Assembly: GCF_003151255.1 (NCBI RefSeq)
Contig: NZ_CP029481.1
Coordinates: forward strand, 1-64,000
Direction: 5' to 3'
DNA: 64,000 nucleotides
Source of the DNA: Microvirga sp. 17 mud 1-3
GTDB taxonomy: Bacteria > Pseudomonadota > Alphaproteobacteria > Rhizobiales > Beijerinckiaceae
The notes under the pieces are model-generated. The model did no database searches. It saw only the letters and a program-made list of their open reading frames with translations, and had not been told where the DNA came from. The translations under genes were made by a program, and so were the position numbers. This document shows, piece after piece, positions 44,843 to 53,724 of this stretch; position 1 is the first letter of the stretch; the number at the start of each line of letters is the position of its first letter.

Positions 44843-45258
44843 GCGTGCACCAGCCGTCGTGCCCAACCTCACGCTTGGCACCGAAATGTCGGTGAGAGGG
44901 AACGCTCAGAGGCGGGCATATAGACCAGCAACGCGGCGACGCCAGGGAATAAGGGTCACACATCCGTGACTTCACCGTCCTCAACGCAGGCCTCTTGATC
45001 AGCCTATGGATCCTGGCCGCGAACCGGATCCGGCGTCGCCGGGGACGCCTATGCGGCGCCAGAAGGTTCCGGTCCTTCCAGGGCCGCGATTTCGAAAGGG
45101 CTAAGTGTCCCCTTTGGAGGAGAGCCATCTCCACACGGCCGAGGCCTGGGCTTGCCAAGCGGGCCGTGGGACGGCAATCTCAGCTCGGCAGGACACCCAG
45201 CGGGCGTGCGTCGGAGTATTTTCTCGTCGGGCAATCGGACATAGGAAGCGGCCAAATC
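44843..45258. other. Intergenic region between the efflux operon and the YkuD-family gene
   Basis: About 415 bp between divergent genes. The plus-strand frame of the downstream gene stays open to 44995, but this part has no family match. No operator was recognised. Confidence 0.4.
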
Positions 45259-45969
45259 ATGATCATGAATGGTGGGAATGCCGACGCTGGGGAGATGGGC
45301 GAGGACATTTTGCTCGGGCGACGGGCAGAGCTCCTCAGCCGCCGGTCGTTTCTGATTGGCTCGGCCCTCAGTGCCGGCGCGCTGGGGCTGGCCGGTTGCG
45401 CGACATCCGACGGCATGAGCTTCGCCGAGGCGTCGAGGCTCTACGGGCCGGTGCCCGATGAGAAATTCCCGGTCCCGGCCATCGATGTCAGCAAGGTCGA
45501 TCCGAAATATTACCGCCGGACCGTTCGCTACGAGACCAAAGAGGCGCCCGGGACGATTATCGTCGACCCCGGCAATTACTACGTCTACCGCATCGAGGAT
45601 GGTGGTACCGCCACCCGCTATGGTGCCAATGTCGGCCGTGACGGGTTCCGGTGGAGCGGGGACGCTTATGTCGGGCGCAAGGCCGAATGGGCGACCTGGA
45701 CCCCGCCCAAGGAGATGATCAAGCGCCAGCCCGAAGCCGCTAAATACGCCGGCGGCATGCCGGGCGGCCTCGACAATCCGCTCGGCGCCCGCACCCTTTA
45801 TCTCTATCAGAACGGCGCCTACACGCTCTACACGATCTATGCGAGCCTCGATGCCGAATCGATCGGCAAAGGCATCACAAGCGGCTGCGTCGGTCTGCTC
45901 ACGCAGGACATGATGCATCTGTATTCCCGAACCCCGGTCAAGACGAAGGTGGTCGTCCTTCCGGCATAG
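45259..45969 (+). CDS. YkuD-family (L,D-transpeptidase-like) lipoprotein lacking the usual HGT motif
   Basis: 236 residues. An N-terminal twin-arginine signal (SRRSFLIGSALSAGALGLAGC) with lipobox precedes a YkuD domain (about 95-235). The catalytic Cys is clear in SIGKGITSGCVGLL, but the segment that is normally I-H-G-T reads IYAS, and the Arg after the Cys motif is Gly. Active L,D-transpeptidases use the His of HGT; its absence questions ordinary cross-linking activity. ATG 45259 has AGGAAG upstream; ATG 45265 is an alternative. Confidence 0.8.
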   Translation: MIMNGGNADAGEMGEDILLGRRAELLSRRSFLIGSALSAGALGLAGCATSDGMSFAEASRLYGPVPDEKFPVPAIDVSKVDPKYYRRTVRYETKEAPGTIIVDPGNYYVYRIEDGGTATRYGANVGRDGFRWSGDAYVGRKAEWATWTPPKEMIKRQPEAAKYAGGMPGGLDNPLGARTLYLYQNGAYTLYTIYASLDAESIGKGITSGCVGLLTQDMMHLYSRTPVKTKVVVLPA

Positions 45970-46407
45970 CCGCGGCGCCAGCCCCGGGCAGGGCGCTGGC
46001 GTACAGGCCGCGCAAAGGGCAGGGCCTGCCTTTGAGGCTGCGCGATTGTGCGGGTAGTGATCCTGGACAGTCGACGACGCGGCCGTTGTTCTCACGCAGG
46101 GATCTGGCCTTCGTCCCGGCACAGAAGCTCATGGGCACGGTGATCGCCACACTCAGCGCCTCCGTTGAGCCTCCAGGTCGACCTGCGCCCTGAGGTTTTC
46201 CCGCTACGCCGTTACGCGCCTGAGGACTGGGCTTGGATCCGAGGTTGCCATAGCCTGAAGGCCGGAGCGCTTTTGCGGGGTCAGGCAATCTCAGTCTTGA
46301 GATGCTTCCGAAGACGCGACATCGAAAGGTCCCACTGGACCATTCGGCTAGCCTGAACTTATTGATTTTGCTGGAATTTTTTGTGCATCAATCCCTTAGG
46401 GAAGGGA
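45970..46407. other. Intergenic region before tRNA-Leu
   Basis: About 440 bp. Short frames on both strands (for example 45938-46288, minus) show no family and overlap the YkuD gene end. Nothing is recognised. Confidence 0.4.
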
Positions 46408-46492
46408 TGGTGCCCAGGAGAGGACTCGAACCTCCACGGTGTTACCCGCTGCTACCTGAAAGCAGTGCGTCTACCAATTCCGCCACCTGGGC
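46408..46492 (-). tRNA. tRNA-Leu (anticodon CAG)
   Basis: 85 nt including an encoded CCA end. The transcript starts GCCCAGGTGGCGGAATTGGT and ends TTCGAGTCC...TGGGCACCA. The acceptor arms GCCCAGG/CCTGGGC pair, the anticodon arm is CTGCT-TTCAGGT-AGCAG giving CAG, and a long variable arm is present as expected for a class II leucine tRNA. Confidence 0.96.
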
Positions 46493-46698
46493 ATGCCTTA
46501 ACGGCGAGCTCCGTTTAAGGCCATGCGGGCGGCGCGTCAATCGCCCAAAGCGATCCTTTTTTCATTCCGCCGTTCCGCGCCCCTTCACAGGGGTGCGGGC
46601 TTTGACTAGAGACGTGGCAGGTTTCACACGAAAGGGCCGGCGGCCGGGCTTCCGCCGCTGCCGGCCCCCTGCCAGGTCCATGAGGACAGGAGGTTTTC

Positions 46699-47799
46699 AT
46701 GATCGGCCCGATTCGTACGCCCGCGCAGCAGCTCGTGACGGTTTTCGGCGGCTCGGGCTTCCTGGGGCGCTATGTGGTGAGCGCGCTCGCCAAGCGCGGC
46801 TATCGCATCCGGATTGCGACCCGCCTGCCCAACCGGGCGAACTTCCTGCCGCAGGGCATGGTCGGGCAGATCCACGCGGTCCAGGCTAATCTGCGCAACC
46901 GGGATTCGGTCGCCCATGCGGTCGCCGGGGCGGACCACGTGATCAACCTGGTGGGCATCCTCAAGGAGAGCGGCCGCCAGCGCTTCGACGACCTGCAGGC
47001 CGAGGGGCCGCGCCTCATCGCCGAGCTCGCGCCGCCCCGGGCCACCCTCATCCACGTCTCGGCCATTGGGGCCGATTCGTCCTCCGAATCCGCCTATGCG
47101 CGCTCCAAGGCGGCCGGCGAGGCGGGCCTGTTCCGGGCCCGTCCGGACGCGATCGTCCTGCGGCCGTCCCTGATGTTCGGACCCGGCGACAGCTTCTTCA
47201 ACCGCTTCGCGGCGCTCGCCCGCATGCTGCCCGTGCTGCCGCTCGCCGGCGCCGAGACCCGGATGCAGCCGGTCTATGCGGCCGACGTGGCGGAGGCCAT
47301 CGCCCGCGCCGTGGAGGGCAAGGTGGAGCAGGGCCGCGTCTATGAATGCGGCGGCCCGGAAATCCGCACCTTCCGCGAGCTGGTGCAGTTCGTCCTCGAC
47401 GTGACGGAGCGGCGGCGCCTCATTGTGTCCCTGCCGACCCCGGTGGCGCGGATGCAGGGCTCCGTCCTCGGCTTCCTGGATACCCTGTCCTTGGGCCTCC
47501 TGCCCGACGCTTTCGTGATGACCCGGGACCAGGCCATCATGCTTGAGACCGACAATGTGGTTTCAGAGGCTGCAAAACGCGAGGGGCGCACCCTGGAAGG
47601 CCTCGGCATCCTGCCGGATTCCTGCGAGGCCATCGTGCCGTCCTATCTCGTGCGCTTCCGCAAGACCGGCCAGTTCGACCTGCAGCGCAACACCGTGCCG
47701 TCCCCGGCGCCGGACCTCATGCGCGAGGAATCAAAGGGGCCTGCCCCGGGCGTCCAGACGCTCGGGCCCGTGTCCCGCGGCGACACGGCGGGCCATTAG
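46699..47799 (+). CDS. NDUFA9-like NAD(P)-binding protein (complex I-associated SDR family)
   Basis: 366 residues. The N-terminal Rossmann motif is VTVFGGSGFLGRYVVSAL (about 13-30); the atypical SDR core includes HVINLVGILKESGRQRF, HVSAIGADSSSESAYARSK and RPSLMFGPGDSFFNRF. Alphaproteobacterial relatives of NDUFA9/39-kDa subunit are thought to help assemble or stabilise complex I. The 3' end overlaps the convergent EI24-type gene by 69 bp. Confidence 0.85.
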   Translation: MIGPIRTPAQQLVTVFGGSGFLGRYVVSALAKRGYRIRIATRLPNRANFLPQGMVGQIHAVQANLRNRDSVAHAVAGADHVINLVGILKESGRQRFDDLQAEGPRLIAELAPPRATLIHVSAIGADSSSESAYARSKAAGEAGLFRARPDAIVLRPSLMFGPGDSFFNRFAALARMLPVLPLAGAETRMQPVYAADVAEAIARAVEGKVEQGRVYECGGPEIRTFRELVQFVLDVTERRRLIVSLPTPVARMQGSVLGFLDTLSLGLLPDAFVMTRDQAIMLETDNVVSEAAKREGRTLEGLGILPDSCEAIVPSYLVRFRKTGQFDLQRNTVPSPAPDLMREESKGPAPGVQTLGPVSRGDTAGH

Positions 47800-48462
47800 G
47801 CCCTTGTGCAGGTGGACCATCATCGCGGCGCCGAAGATCGGGATGAAGAGGTTCACCACTGGGACCAGGACCAGGGCGGCGAGCACGCCGCCGCCCGCCA
47901 GCACCGTCAGCCGGTTGCCCGTGCGCAGCCGCGCCACCTCCTCCTGCGGCCAGAAGCGCCCCGCCGCGAGCTCGAAATATTCGCGGCCGAACAGATAGGC
48001 GTTGGCGGCGAAGAACACGATGATATTCGGGCCCGGGATGAAGAACAGCAGCAGCGCGATGAGGTTGACGAGGAGCGACAGGCCCGCGAAGCGCAGGCCG
48101 TAGAGCAGCGCCTGACCGAAGGGCAGGGCCCGGCCCGGTCGGTCGGCCGGGTAATGGCGGGCCTCCACTGTCTCGGCCACGTCGTCCAGAAAATAGCCCG
48201 CCACGATTGCCGAGACCGGTGGCAGGAGATAGGCGAGCCCGATGAAGATGCCGGCACCCGCCAGGAAGGACGCGATGCCGTCGACGATCGGATAATCGGC
48301 GCTCAAGGGATGCCCCTGGAGGAAGAGGCCGATCAGATGCGTCAGGCCCGCCCAGGCGAGGGCGAGCAGCACGACCGTCAGCGCCAGGGATTTCCACAGG
48401 ATACGCCTGAGCGGCTTTGAGAACACATCGCGGGCCGCCGCGAGGATGGACGAGATCAGCAT
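47731..48462 (-). CDS. EI24/CysZ-like membrane protein
   Basis: 243 residues with about five hydrophobic segments: SLALTVVLLALAWAGLTHL, FLAGAGIFIGLAYLLPPV, LSLLVNLIALLLFFIPGPN and others. The pattern GYFLDDVAETVEARHYPAD and NAYLFGREYFELAA is typical of the EI24/CysZ family, in which CysZ brings sulfate in. Substrate here is unknown. It overlaps the NDUFA9-like gene end by 69 bp on the opposite strand. Confidence 0.82.
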   Translation of the reverse strand: MLISSILAAARDVFSKPLRRILWKSLALTVVLLALAWAGLTHLIGLFLQGHPLSADYPIVDGIASFLAGAGIFIGLAYLLPPVSAIVAGYFLDDVAETVEARHYPADRPGRALPFGQALLYGLRFAGLSLLVNLIALLLFFIPGPNIIVFFAANAYLFGREYFELAAGRFWPQEEVARLRTGNRLTVLAGGGVLAALVLVPVVNLFIPIFGAAMMVHLHKGLMARRVAAGHGPERLDARGRPL

Positions 48463-48542
48463 GAGACAATCTTCTCGCGCGGCGGGCGGGCAACGGACGG
48501 GGCGGTCATGAACTCTCCTGAAAGGCGGGGCGGACTTTACTT

Positions 48543-49871
48543 ATGAACGCTCCCTCCGCAAGACGAGGGGCGGAGGGTCCGATGCCGTTATCCAGCGCGC
48601 CGATGCCGAAGGAGCCGTCCGGAGAGGTCGATGTCGTGGTCCTGGGGGCCGGGTCGGCCGGGATCGCGGCCGCACGGCGCCTTCTTGCGGCCGGGCTGAG
48701 AGTGGCCGTGCTCGATGCGCGCCGGCGCGTCGGCGGGCGCGCCGCGACCGTTGCGCTCAAAGGGCATCCGGTCGATCTCGGCGCCCATTGGCTCCATAAC
48801 GGCCCGATCAATCCTCTGGTCCGCCTCGCCCGGGCGCGGGGCGAGCCCCTGCGGCAGGCGCCGGGGGAGCGCCACCTCGTGATCGGCAGGCGGTTCGCGA
48901 CGCCGCGCGAGAGCGCCTCCTTGATCCGCACCTTCGCGCAGGCCGATGCGGCCATCGGCCGGGCCATGCGCCGGGAAGAGGACCAGGCGGCCGCGCGGGC
49001 GCTACCGCCCCTCGGGCCCTTCGGGCGCCGCGTCCTCACCGTCGAGGGCCTCGTCTCCGGACGGCCCTTCGACGAGGTGAGCCTGCACGACGTGCCGGAC
49101 ATGGATTATGCGGACAATTTCTTTATGGCCGGCGGCCTGGGCGCCTATGTGGCGCGGCTGGCCCGGCCCGTGCCGGTGCGCCTCGGCATCGCGGCGCGCG
49201 TCCTCGACTGGTCAGGCAAGGGCGTCCGGGTCGAGACCGACGCCGGCTCCCTGCGCGCCCGGGCAGCCATCGTGACCCTGCCCATGGCCGTGCTGCAGCG
49301 GGAGGGCCTGCGCTTCACGCCCGGACTGCCCATTCCAGTCCGTGAGGCGATCCACGGCTTCGTGCCGGGCGTATACGAGCACGTGATCCTGCACTGGCCC
49401 GATGCGCCCTTCCACGGCCCCGACCGCCTGGCAATGCTGCTCGGCGGGCGCGAGGAGCCGCCGGGCCTCCTGACCCGGATCGACGGCACGCCGTTCCACT
49501 TCTTCGAATTGGACCTGCCGACCGCGTCCCGCTTCGACGGGCGCGATCCCGACGCCCCGGGCCGCTACGCCCGCGCGGTGCTTGCCGACCAGTTCGGCCA
49601 CCGGGCGATCCGCACCCTGCAGGTCTGCCGCAGCACCGCCTGGCGGCACGATCCTTTTTCGGGCGCTTCCTGGGCGGTCGTGCCGCCAGGCCTCGTGGCG
49701 ATCCGCGATCGGCTCAAGGCGCCGGTGGCGGACCGGGTCTGGTTCGCCGGGGAGGCCCTGTCTCGGGCCCAGTGGGGCACGGTCGGCGGCGCCTGGGAGG
49801 AGGGCGAGCGGGCTGCCTCCGAGATCGCGGCCTACCTTGGGCCTAAGGGGTCTGATCCGGCATTTTCTTGA
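48543..49871 (+). CDS. Flavin-containing amine oxidase family protein
   Basis: 442 residues. An FAD Rossmann motif (VVVLGAGSAGIAAARRLLAAG, about 30-50) is followed by the MAO-type RRVGGRAATVALKGHPVDLG and, near the C-terminus, FAGEALSRAQWGTVGGAWEEG (FAD-binding end). Enzymes of this family oxidise amines or desaturate carotenoid-like compounds; the substrate is unknown. In-frame ATGs at residues 14 and 21 are possible starts. It is divergent from the EI24-type gene. Confidence 0.82.
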   Translation: MNAPSARRGAEGPMPLSSAPMPKEPSGEVDVVVLGAGSAGIAAARRLLAAGLRVAVLDARRRVGGRAATVALKGHPVDLGAHWLHNGPINPLVRLARARGEPLRQAPGERHLVIGRRFATPRESASLIRTFAQADAAIGRAMRREEDQAAARALPPLGPFGRRVLTVEGLVSGRPFDEVSLHDVPDMDYADNFFMAGGLGAYVARLARPVPVRLGIAARVLDWSGKGVRVETDAGSLRARAAIVTLPMAVLQREGLRFTPGLPIPVREAIHGFVPGVYEHVILHWPDAPFHGPDRLAMLLGGREEPPGLLTRIDGTPFHFFELDLPTASRFDGRDPDAPGRYARAVLADQFGHRAIRTLQVCRSTAWRHDPFSGASWAVVPPGLVAIRDRLKAPVADRVWFAGEALSRAQWGTVGGAWEEGERAASEIAAYLGPKGSDPAFS

Positions 49872-50025
49872 CTTTGTGCCGTTTCACCCTTACGTGCTGA
49901 CCTCAAATCTGTAGAGCGAGCCCTTATGAGCCGCCGACCAGCCCGAGAGGCTGGAGGTCAACGCCCGACAGCGCGATGCGCCCTCGGGCGCGTTCTCATT
50001 TGGGCTTCGGCATGAAGGGTGACGG

Positions 50026-50241
50026 ATGTCGGACGACGCCTTGCGCATCGAAGACGCGATCAACGAGACCTGCCCGTGGTCGGGAAAGCCGATCGCGGCG
50101 GATTCGCTCACCCGTTACCGCGGAGCGGTCGTCGGCTTCTGCAACCCGGGCTGCCGCGACAAGTTCGCCGCGGCCGTCGACCACTTTGAAAAGGCCCTTG
50201 CCGAGCGCGATGTACCTCTCATCGCAAAAGGAATTGATTGA
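50026..50241 (+). CDS. Small Cys-containing YHS-like protein
   Basis: 71 residues. The motif ETCPWSGKPIAADSLTRY followed by GFCNPGCRDKF resembles a YHS/TRASH-type metal-binding finger, with Cys in CPxSGK and CNPGC. Similar short proteins in Rhizobiales are sometimes named glutathione S-transferase, which the sequence does not support. It ends 2 bp before ffh, so the two are probably co-transcribed. Confidence 0.7.
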   Translation: MSDDALRIEDAINETCPWSGKPIAADSLTRYRGAVVGFCNPGCRDKFAAAVDHFEKALAERDVPLIAKGID

Positions 50242-50243
50242 CC

Positions 50244-51800
50244 ATGTTCGAAGGCCTTTCCGACAAGCTCTCCTCGATCCTCAACGGGCTCACGCGCCGC
50301 GGCGCGCTGACCGAGGAGGATGTGAACGCCGCCCTGCGCGAGGTGCGCCGGGCCTTGCTCGAGGCCGACGTCGCCCTCGAGGTCGTGCGCTCCTTCACGG
50401 ACAAGGTGCGGGCCCGTGCGGTCGGCGCCGAGGTCATCAAGTCGGTTTCGCCCGGCCAGCAGGTGGTCAAGATCGTCCATGACCAGCTCGTCGAGATGCT
50501 GGGCGCCGAGGCTGAGGTCGTCGATCTCAACGCGGCCCCGCCGGTCGGCATCCTGATGGTCGGTCTCCAGGGCTCGGGCAAGACCACCACCACGGCCAAG
50601 ATCGCCAAGCGCCTCACCGATCGCGACAAGCGCAAGGTGCTGCTCGCCTCCCTCGACACCCGCCGCCCGGCAGCCATGGAACAGCTCGCGGTGCTCGGCA
50701 AGCAGGTCGGCGTCGATACCCTGCCGATCGTGGCCGGCCAGTCGGCCGTGCAGATCGCGCGGCGCGCCATGGAGGCGGCCCGCCTCGGCGGCTACGACGT
50801 GGTCATGCTCGACACCGCCGGCCGCGTCACGGTGGACGAGGCCCTGATGACCGAGGCCGCCGACGTGAAGGCGGCCACGAACCCGCACGAGGTGCTCCTC
50901 GTGGCGGATGCCCTAACGGGTCAGGACGCGGTCAACACCGCCCGCGCCTTCGACCAGCGCCTCGGCGTCACGGGCATCGTCCTCACGCGTATGGACGGTG
51001 ACGCCCGCGGCGGCGCGGCCCTGTCCATGCGTGCCGTCACGGGCAAGCCGATCAAGCTCGTCGGCACGGGCGAGAAGGTCGATGCGCTGGAGGAGTTCCA
51101 CCCCTCGCGCGTCGCCAACCGCATCCTCGGCATGGGCGACATCGTCTCCCTGGTCGAGAAGGCGGCCGAGAATATCGACCAGGAAAAGGCGATGGCCCTG
51201 GCGCAGAAGATGCGCAAGGGCAAGTTCGACCTGGAAGACCTGCGCGACCAGCTCGCCCAGATGGAGAAGATCGGCGGCATCGGCGGGATGCTCGGCATGC
51301 TGCCGGGCATCGCCAAGATGAAGTCCCAGCTCGAGAACGCCAATCTCGACGACAAGGTCATCAAGCGCCAGCGCGCCATCATCGATTCCATGACCCCGGC
51401 CGAGCGCCGTAACCCGGACATTCTCAAGGCCTCGCGCAAGAAGCGCATCGCGGCCGGCTCCGGCATGAAGGTCGAGGACATCAACAAGCTGCTCAAGATG
51501 CACCGCCAGATGGCCGACGTCATGAAGATGATGGGCGGCGGCAAGGGCAAGGGCATGGCGGGCGCGCTCGGCAAGATGTTCGGCTTGGGCGGCGGAATGG
51601 GCGGCATGCCCCAGCCGACCCCGGAGCAGATCGAGGCCCTGCAGAAGCAGATGGGCGGCAAGCTGCCCGAATTCCCGGGCGGCGCAGGCGGCCTGCCGCC
51701 GATGCCCAAGGGCATCCCGGGCCTTCCCGGCCTCGGCGGGCCCAAGATCCCCGGTCTTCCGGGGATGGGTGGCTTCCCGTTCGGAGGCAAGAAGAAGTGA
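50244..51800 (+). CDS. ffh: Signal recognition particle protein Ffh
   Basis: 518 residues. The N domain (about 1-85) is followed by the GTPase G domain, with the P-loop GLQGSGKTTT (about 107-116), DTRRPAAMEQL, LDTAGR and TGQDAV. The Met-rich M domain (about 320-440; RQMADVMKMMGGGKGKGM) binds 4.5S RNA and signal sequences. The last 70 residues are a Gly/Pro/Met-rich tail. Ffh targets nascent membrane proteins to FtsY. ATG 50244 is preferred over an upstream TTG. It starts the ffh-rpsP-rimM-trmD run. Confidence 0.96.
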   Translation: MFEGLSDKLSSILNGLTRRGALTEEDVNAALREVRRALLEADVALEVVRSFTDKVRARAVGAEVIKSVSPGQQVVKIVHDQLVEMLGAEAEVVDLNAAPPVGILMVGLQGSGKTTTTAKIAKRLTDRDKRKVLLASLDTRRPAAMEQLAVLGKQVGVDTLPIVAGQSAVQIARRAMEAARLGGYDVVMLDTAGRVTVDEALMTEAADVKAATNPHEVLLVADALTGQDAVNTARAFDQRLGVTGIVLTRMDGDARGGAALSMRAVTGKPIKLVGTGEKVDALEEFHPSRVANRILGMGDIVSLVEKAAENIDQEKAMALAQKMRKGKFDLEDLRDQLAQMEKIGGIGGMLGMLPGIAKMKSQLENANLDDKVIKRQRAIIDSMTPAERRNPDILKASRKKRIAAGSGMKVEDINKLLKMHRQMADVMKMMGGGKGKGMAGALGKMFGLGGGMGGMPQPTPEQIEALQKQMGGKLPEFPGGAGGLPPMPKGIPGLPGLGGPKIPGLPGMGGFPFGGKKK

Positions 51801-51814
51801 ATTTTTGAATTTCG

Positions 51815-51919
51815 CCGTCATCCGGGGCCGCGCAGCGGCACCCGGGATTCATCACCACTGCCGGTTGCCGATCCGGCGCCGTCAGCGGTGATGGGTTCCC
51901 GCCTTCGCGGGAATGACGG
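51815..51919. repeat. Intergenic imperfect palindrome between ffh and rpsP
   Basis: About 105 bp with outer arms CCGTCAT and ATGACGG and inner arms ATCACC and GGTGAT. Each arm carries a smaller GC hairpin (GGCCGCGCAGCGGC on the left, CGCCTTCGCGGG on the right). It looks like a mobile palindromic element of the kind scattered in rhizobial genomes. It lies within the presumed ffh-rpsP transcript. Confidence 0.65.
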
Positions 51920-51959
51920 GGAGAAGGTTTGATCGAAGGACACTGACAGGAGAAACAAC

Positions 51960-52319
51960 ATGTCCCTCAAGATCCGTCTGACCCGCGCTGGCGCGAAGAA
52001 GCGCCCGTACTACCGCATCGTCGTGGCCGACTCGCGCTCCCCGCGCGATGGCCGCTTCATCGAGAAGGTCGGCACCTACGATCCGATGAAGCCGAAGGAC
52101 GACGCCGGTCGCGTGGTCCTCGAGACCGAGAAGGTCCAGGCCTGGCTCGCCAAGGGCGCCCAGCCGACCGACCGCGTCCTGCGCTTCCTCGATGCCGCCG
52201 GCCTCCTGAAGCGTTCGCCGCGCAACAACCCGCAGAAGGCCGTCCCGGGCAAGAAGGCCCAGGAGCGCGCCGAGGCCAAGGCCGCCGCTTCTGCGGCCGG
52301 CGAAGGCGAGGCTGCGTAA
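51960..52319 (+). CDS. rpsP: 30S ribosomal protein S16
   Basis: 119 residues. The S16 domain occupies about 1-80 ([36 protein letters not shown]); a basic Ala/Lys-rich tail follows. It binds 16S rRNA during early 30S assembly. AGGAGAAACAAC precedes the ATG. It ends 5 bp before rimM. Confidence 0.96.
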   Translation: MSLKIRLTRAGAKKRPYYRIVVADSRSPRDGRFIEKVGTYDPMKPKDDAGRVVLETEKVQAWLAKGAQPTDRVLRFLDAAGLLKRSPRNNPQKAVPGKKAQERAEAKAAASAAGEGEAA

Positions 52320-52324
52320 GCACC

Positions 52325-53035
52325 ATGACGAAGAAGGAGCGCTTCAACCAGCGCTCCACTTCACCCCTCCCCCCTGTGGGGAGGGGCAGGGGTGGGGGTG
52401 CCAGCGCAAACCGATCCAAGGGTGCGCTGACACCCCCGCCTCCACCTCCTCCCCACAAGGGGGAGGAGAGCAGGTCGGCGCCTGCCAGAGACGACCTCGT
52501 CCTCGTCGGCGAGTTCGGCCGTGCCCACGGCCTCAAGGGCGAGGTGCGGCTGAAATCCTTCACGGGCGATCCGGCGGCCATTGCCGGTTACGGCCCGCTG
52601 CTCACGGCCCAGGGCCGGAGCATCTCCATTGAAAAAGTCCGCCCGGTCGGCGGCGGAGCGCCCGACATGCTGATCGCGCAGGTCAAGGGCGTGACCTCCC
52701 GCGAGGCCGCCGAGGCCCTGAACCGCGTTCCGCTCTTCGTAGAGCGCGCAAAACTTCCTCCTCCCGAGGAGGAAGACGAGTTTCTTCTCGCCGATCTCAT
52801 CGGCCTTGACGTCGTGGACGAGGCCGGAGCGCAGATCGGCACCGTCGTCGACGTGCCCAATTACGGCGGCGGCGATCTTCTCGACATCCGATCAGCCGGG
52901 ACGGGCGCCACCGCATTGCTGCCCTTCACCAAGGCTTTCGTGCCGGCGGTCGACATTCCGGGCCGGCGCATCGTCGCGGCCCTGCCGGAGGATTTCTTCG
53001 CGCCGGCACGGCCGGAGCCCAAGGACGAAGCGTGA
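52325..53035 (+). CDS. rimM: 16S rRNA processing protein RimM with a repeat-derived N-terminal insert
   Basis: 236 residues. The RimM N-terminal domain begins at about residue 57 ([20 protein letters not shown]); the PRC-barrel follows (about 142-225, [20 protein letters not shown]). RimM aids 30S maturation around S19. The first 56 residues are abnormal: codons about 14-48 are a palindromic repeat, giving a Gly/Arg/Pro-rich peptide with seven Pro in a row, flanked by [12 protein letters not shown] and SRSAPARD. No alternative start lies between the repeat and the domain, so the insert must be translated. It starts 5 bp after rpsP and overlaps trmD by 4 bp. Confidence 0.92.
   Translation: MTKKERFNQRSTSPLPPVGRGRGGGASANRSKGALTPPPPPPPHKGEESRSAPARDDLVLVGEFGRAHGLKGEVRLKSFTGDPAAIAGYGPLLTAQGRSISIEKVRPVGGGAPDMLIAQVKGVTSREAAEALNRVPLFVERAKLPPPEEEDEFLLADLIGLDVVDEAGAQIGTVVDVPNYGGGDLLDIRSAGTGATALLPFTKAFVPAVDIPGRRIVAALPEDFFAPARPEPKDEA
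52364..52468. repeat. Palindromic element, copy A, inside the rimM reading frame
   Basis: About 105 bp (35 codons), in phase with rimM. Each end is a hairpin of the CCCTCCCC...TGTGGGGAGGGG type, and inner arms GGTGCCAGCGCA and TGCGCTGACACC pair. The same design and much of the same wording occur at 60508-60615 between genes. The boundaries are my estimate. Confidence 0.8.
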
Positions 53036-53715
53036 CCTTTTCGGCGACCATCCTGACCCTCTACCCTGAGATGTTCCCGGGGCCTCTCGGCCTGTCGCTA
53101 TCCGGCGATGCTTTGGCGCGGGGCGTCTGGTCGCTGGAAGCGCGCAACATCCGCGACCACGGCCTCGGCCGCCACCGCAACGTGGACGACACGCCGGCCG
53201 GCGGCGGCGTCGGCATGGTGCTGCGCTGTGACGTGATGGCGGCGGCTCTCGATGCGGCCGTGGCGCCGGACGATCCCCGCCCGAAGCTGCTCATGAGCCC
53301 CCGCGGCCGGCCCCTGACGCAGGCACGGGTACGCGATCTTGCGGCCGGTCCGGGCGCCGTGATCGTCTGCGGGCGGTTCGAGGGCGTCGACGAGCGGGTG
53401 ATCGAGGGGAGGGGACTGGAGGAAGTCTCCATCGGCGATTACGTGCTCTCGGGCGGCGAGATCGCGGCCCTCGTCCTGCTCGACGCCTGCGTGCGGCTCC
53501 TGCCCGGCGTCATGGGCAAGGAGGCCTCGGGCCACGAGGAGAGCTTCGAGGGCAATCTCCTCGAATACCCGCAATATACCCGGCCCCGGGAATGGGAGGG
53601 GCGGGCGATCCCCGAGGTCCTGCTCAACGGCAACCATGCGGCCATCGACAGGTGGCGACGGGCGGAGGCGGAGCGGATCACGCGGGAACGGCGGCCGGAC
53701 CTGCTGGACCGGTAG
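53032..53715 (+). CDS. trmD: tRNA (guanosine(37)-N1)-methyltransferase TrmD
   Basis: 227 residues, GTG start overlapping the rimM stop by 4 bp. SPOUT-fold motifs include the deep-trefoil-knot segments [29 protein letters not shown] and [13 protein letters not shown]. TrmD methylates G37 of tRNAs from S-adenosylmethionine, preventing frameshifts. It completes rpsP-rimM-trmD; rplS follows about 2 kb further on after two unrelated genes. Confidence 0.95.
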   Translation: MTFSATILTLYPEMFPGPLGLSLSGDALARGVWSLEARNIRDHGLGRHRNVDDTPAGGGVGMVLRCDVMAAALDAAVAPDDPRPKLLMSPRGRPLTQARVRDLAAGPGAVIVCGRFEGVDERVIEGRGLEEVSIGDYVLSGGEIAALVLLDACVRLLPGVMGKEASGHEESFEGNLLEYPQYTRPREWEGRAIPEVLLNGNHAAIDRWRRAEAERITRERRPDLLDR

Positions 53716-53724
53716 CCCTTCGCC

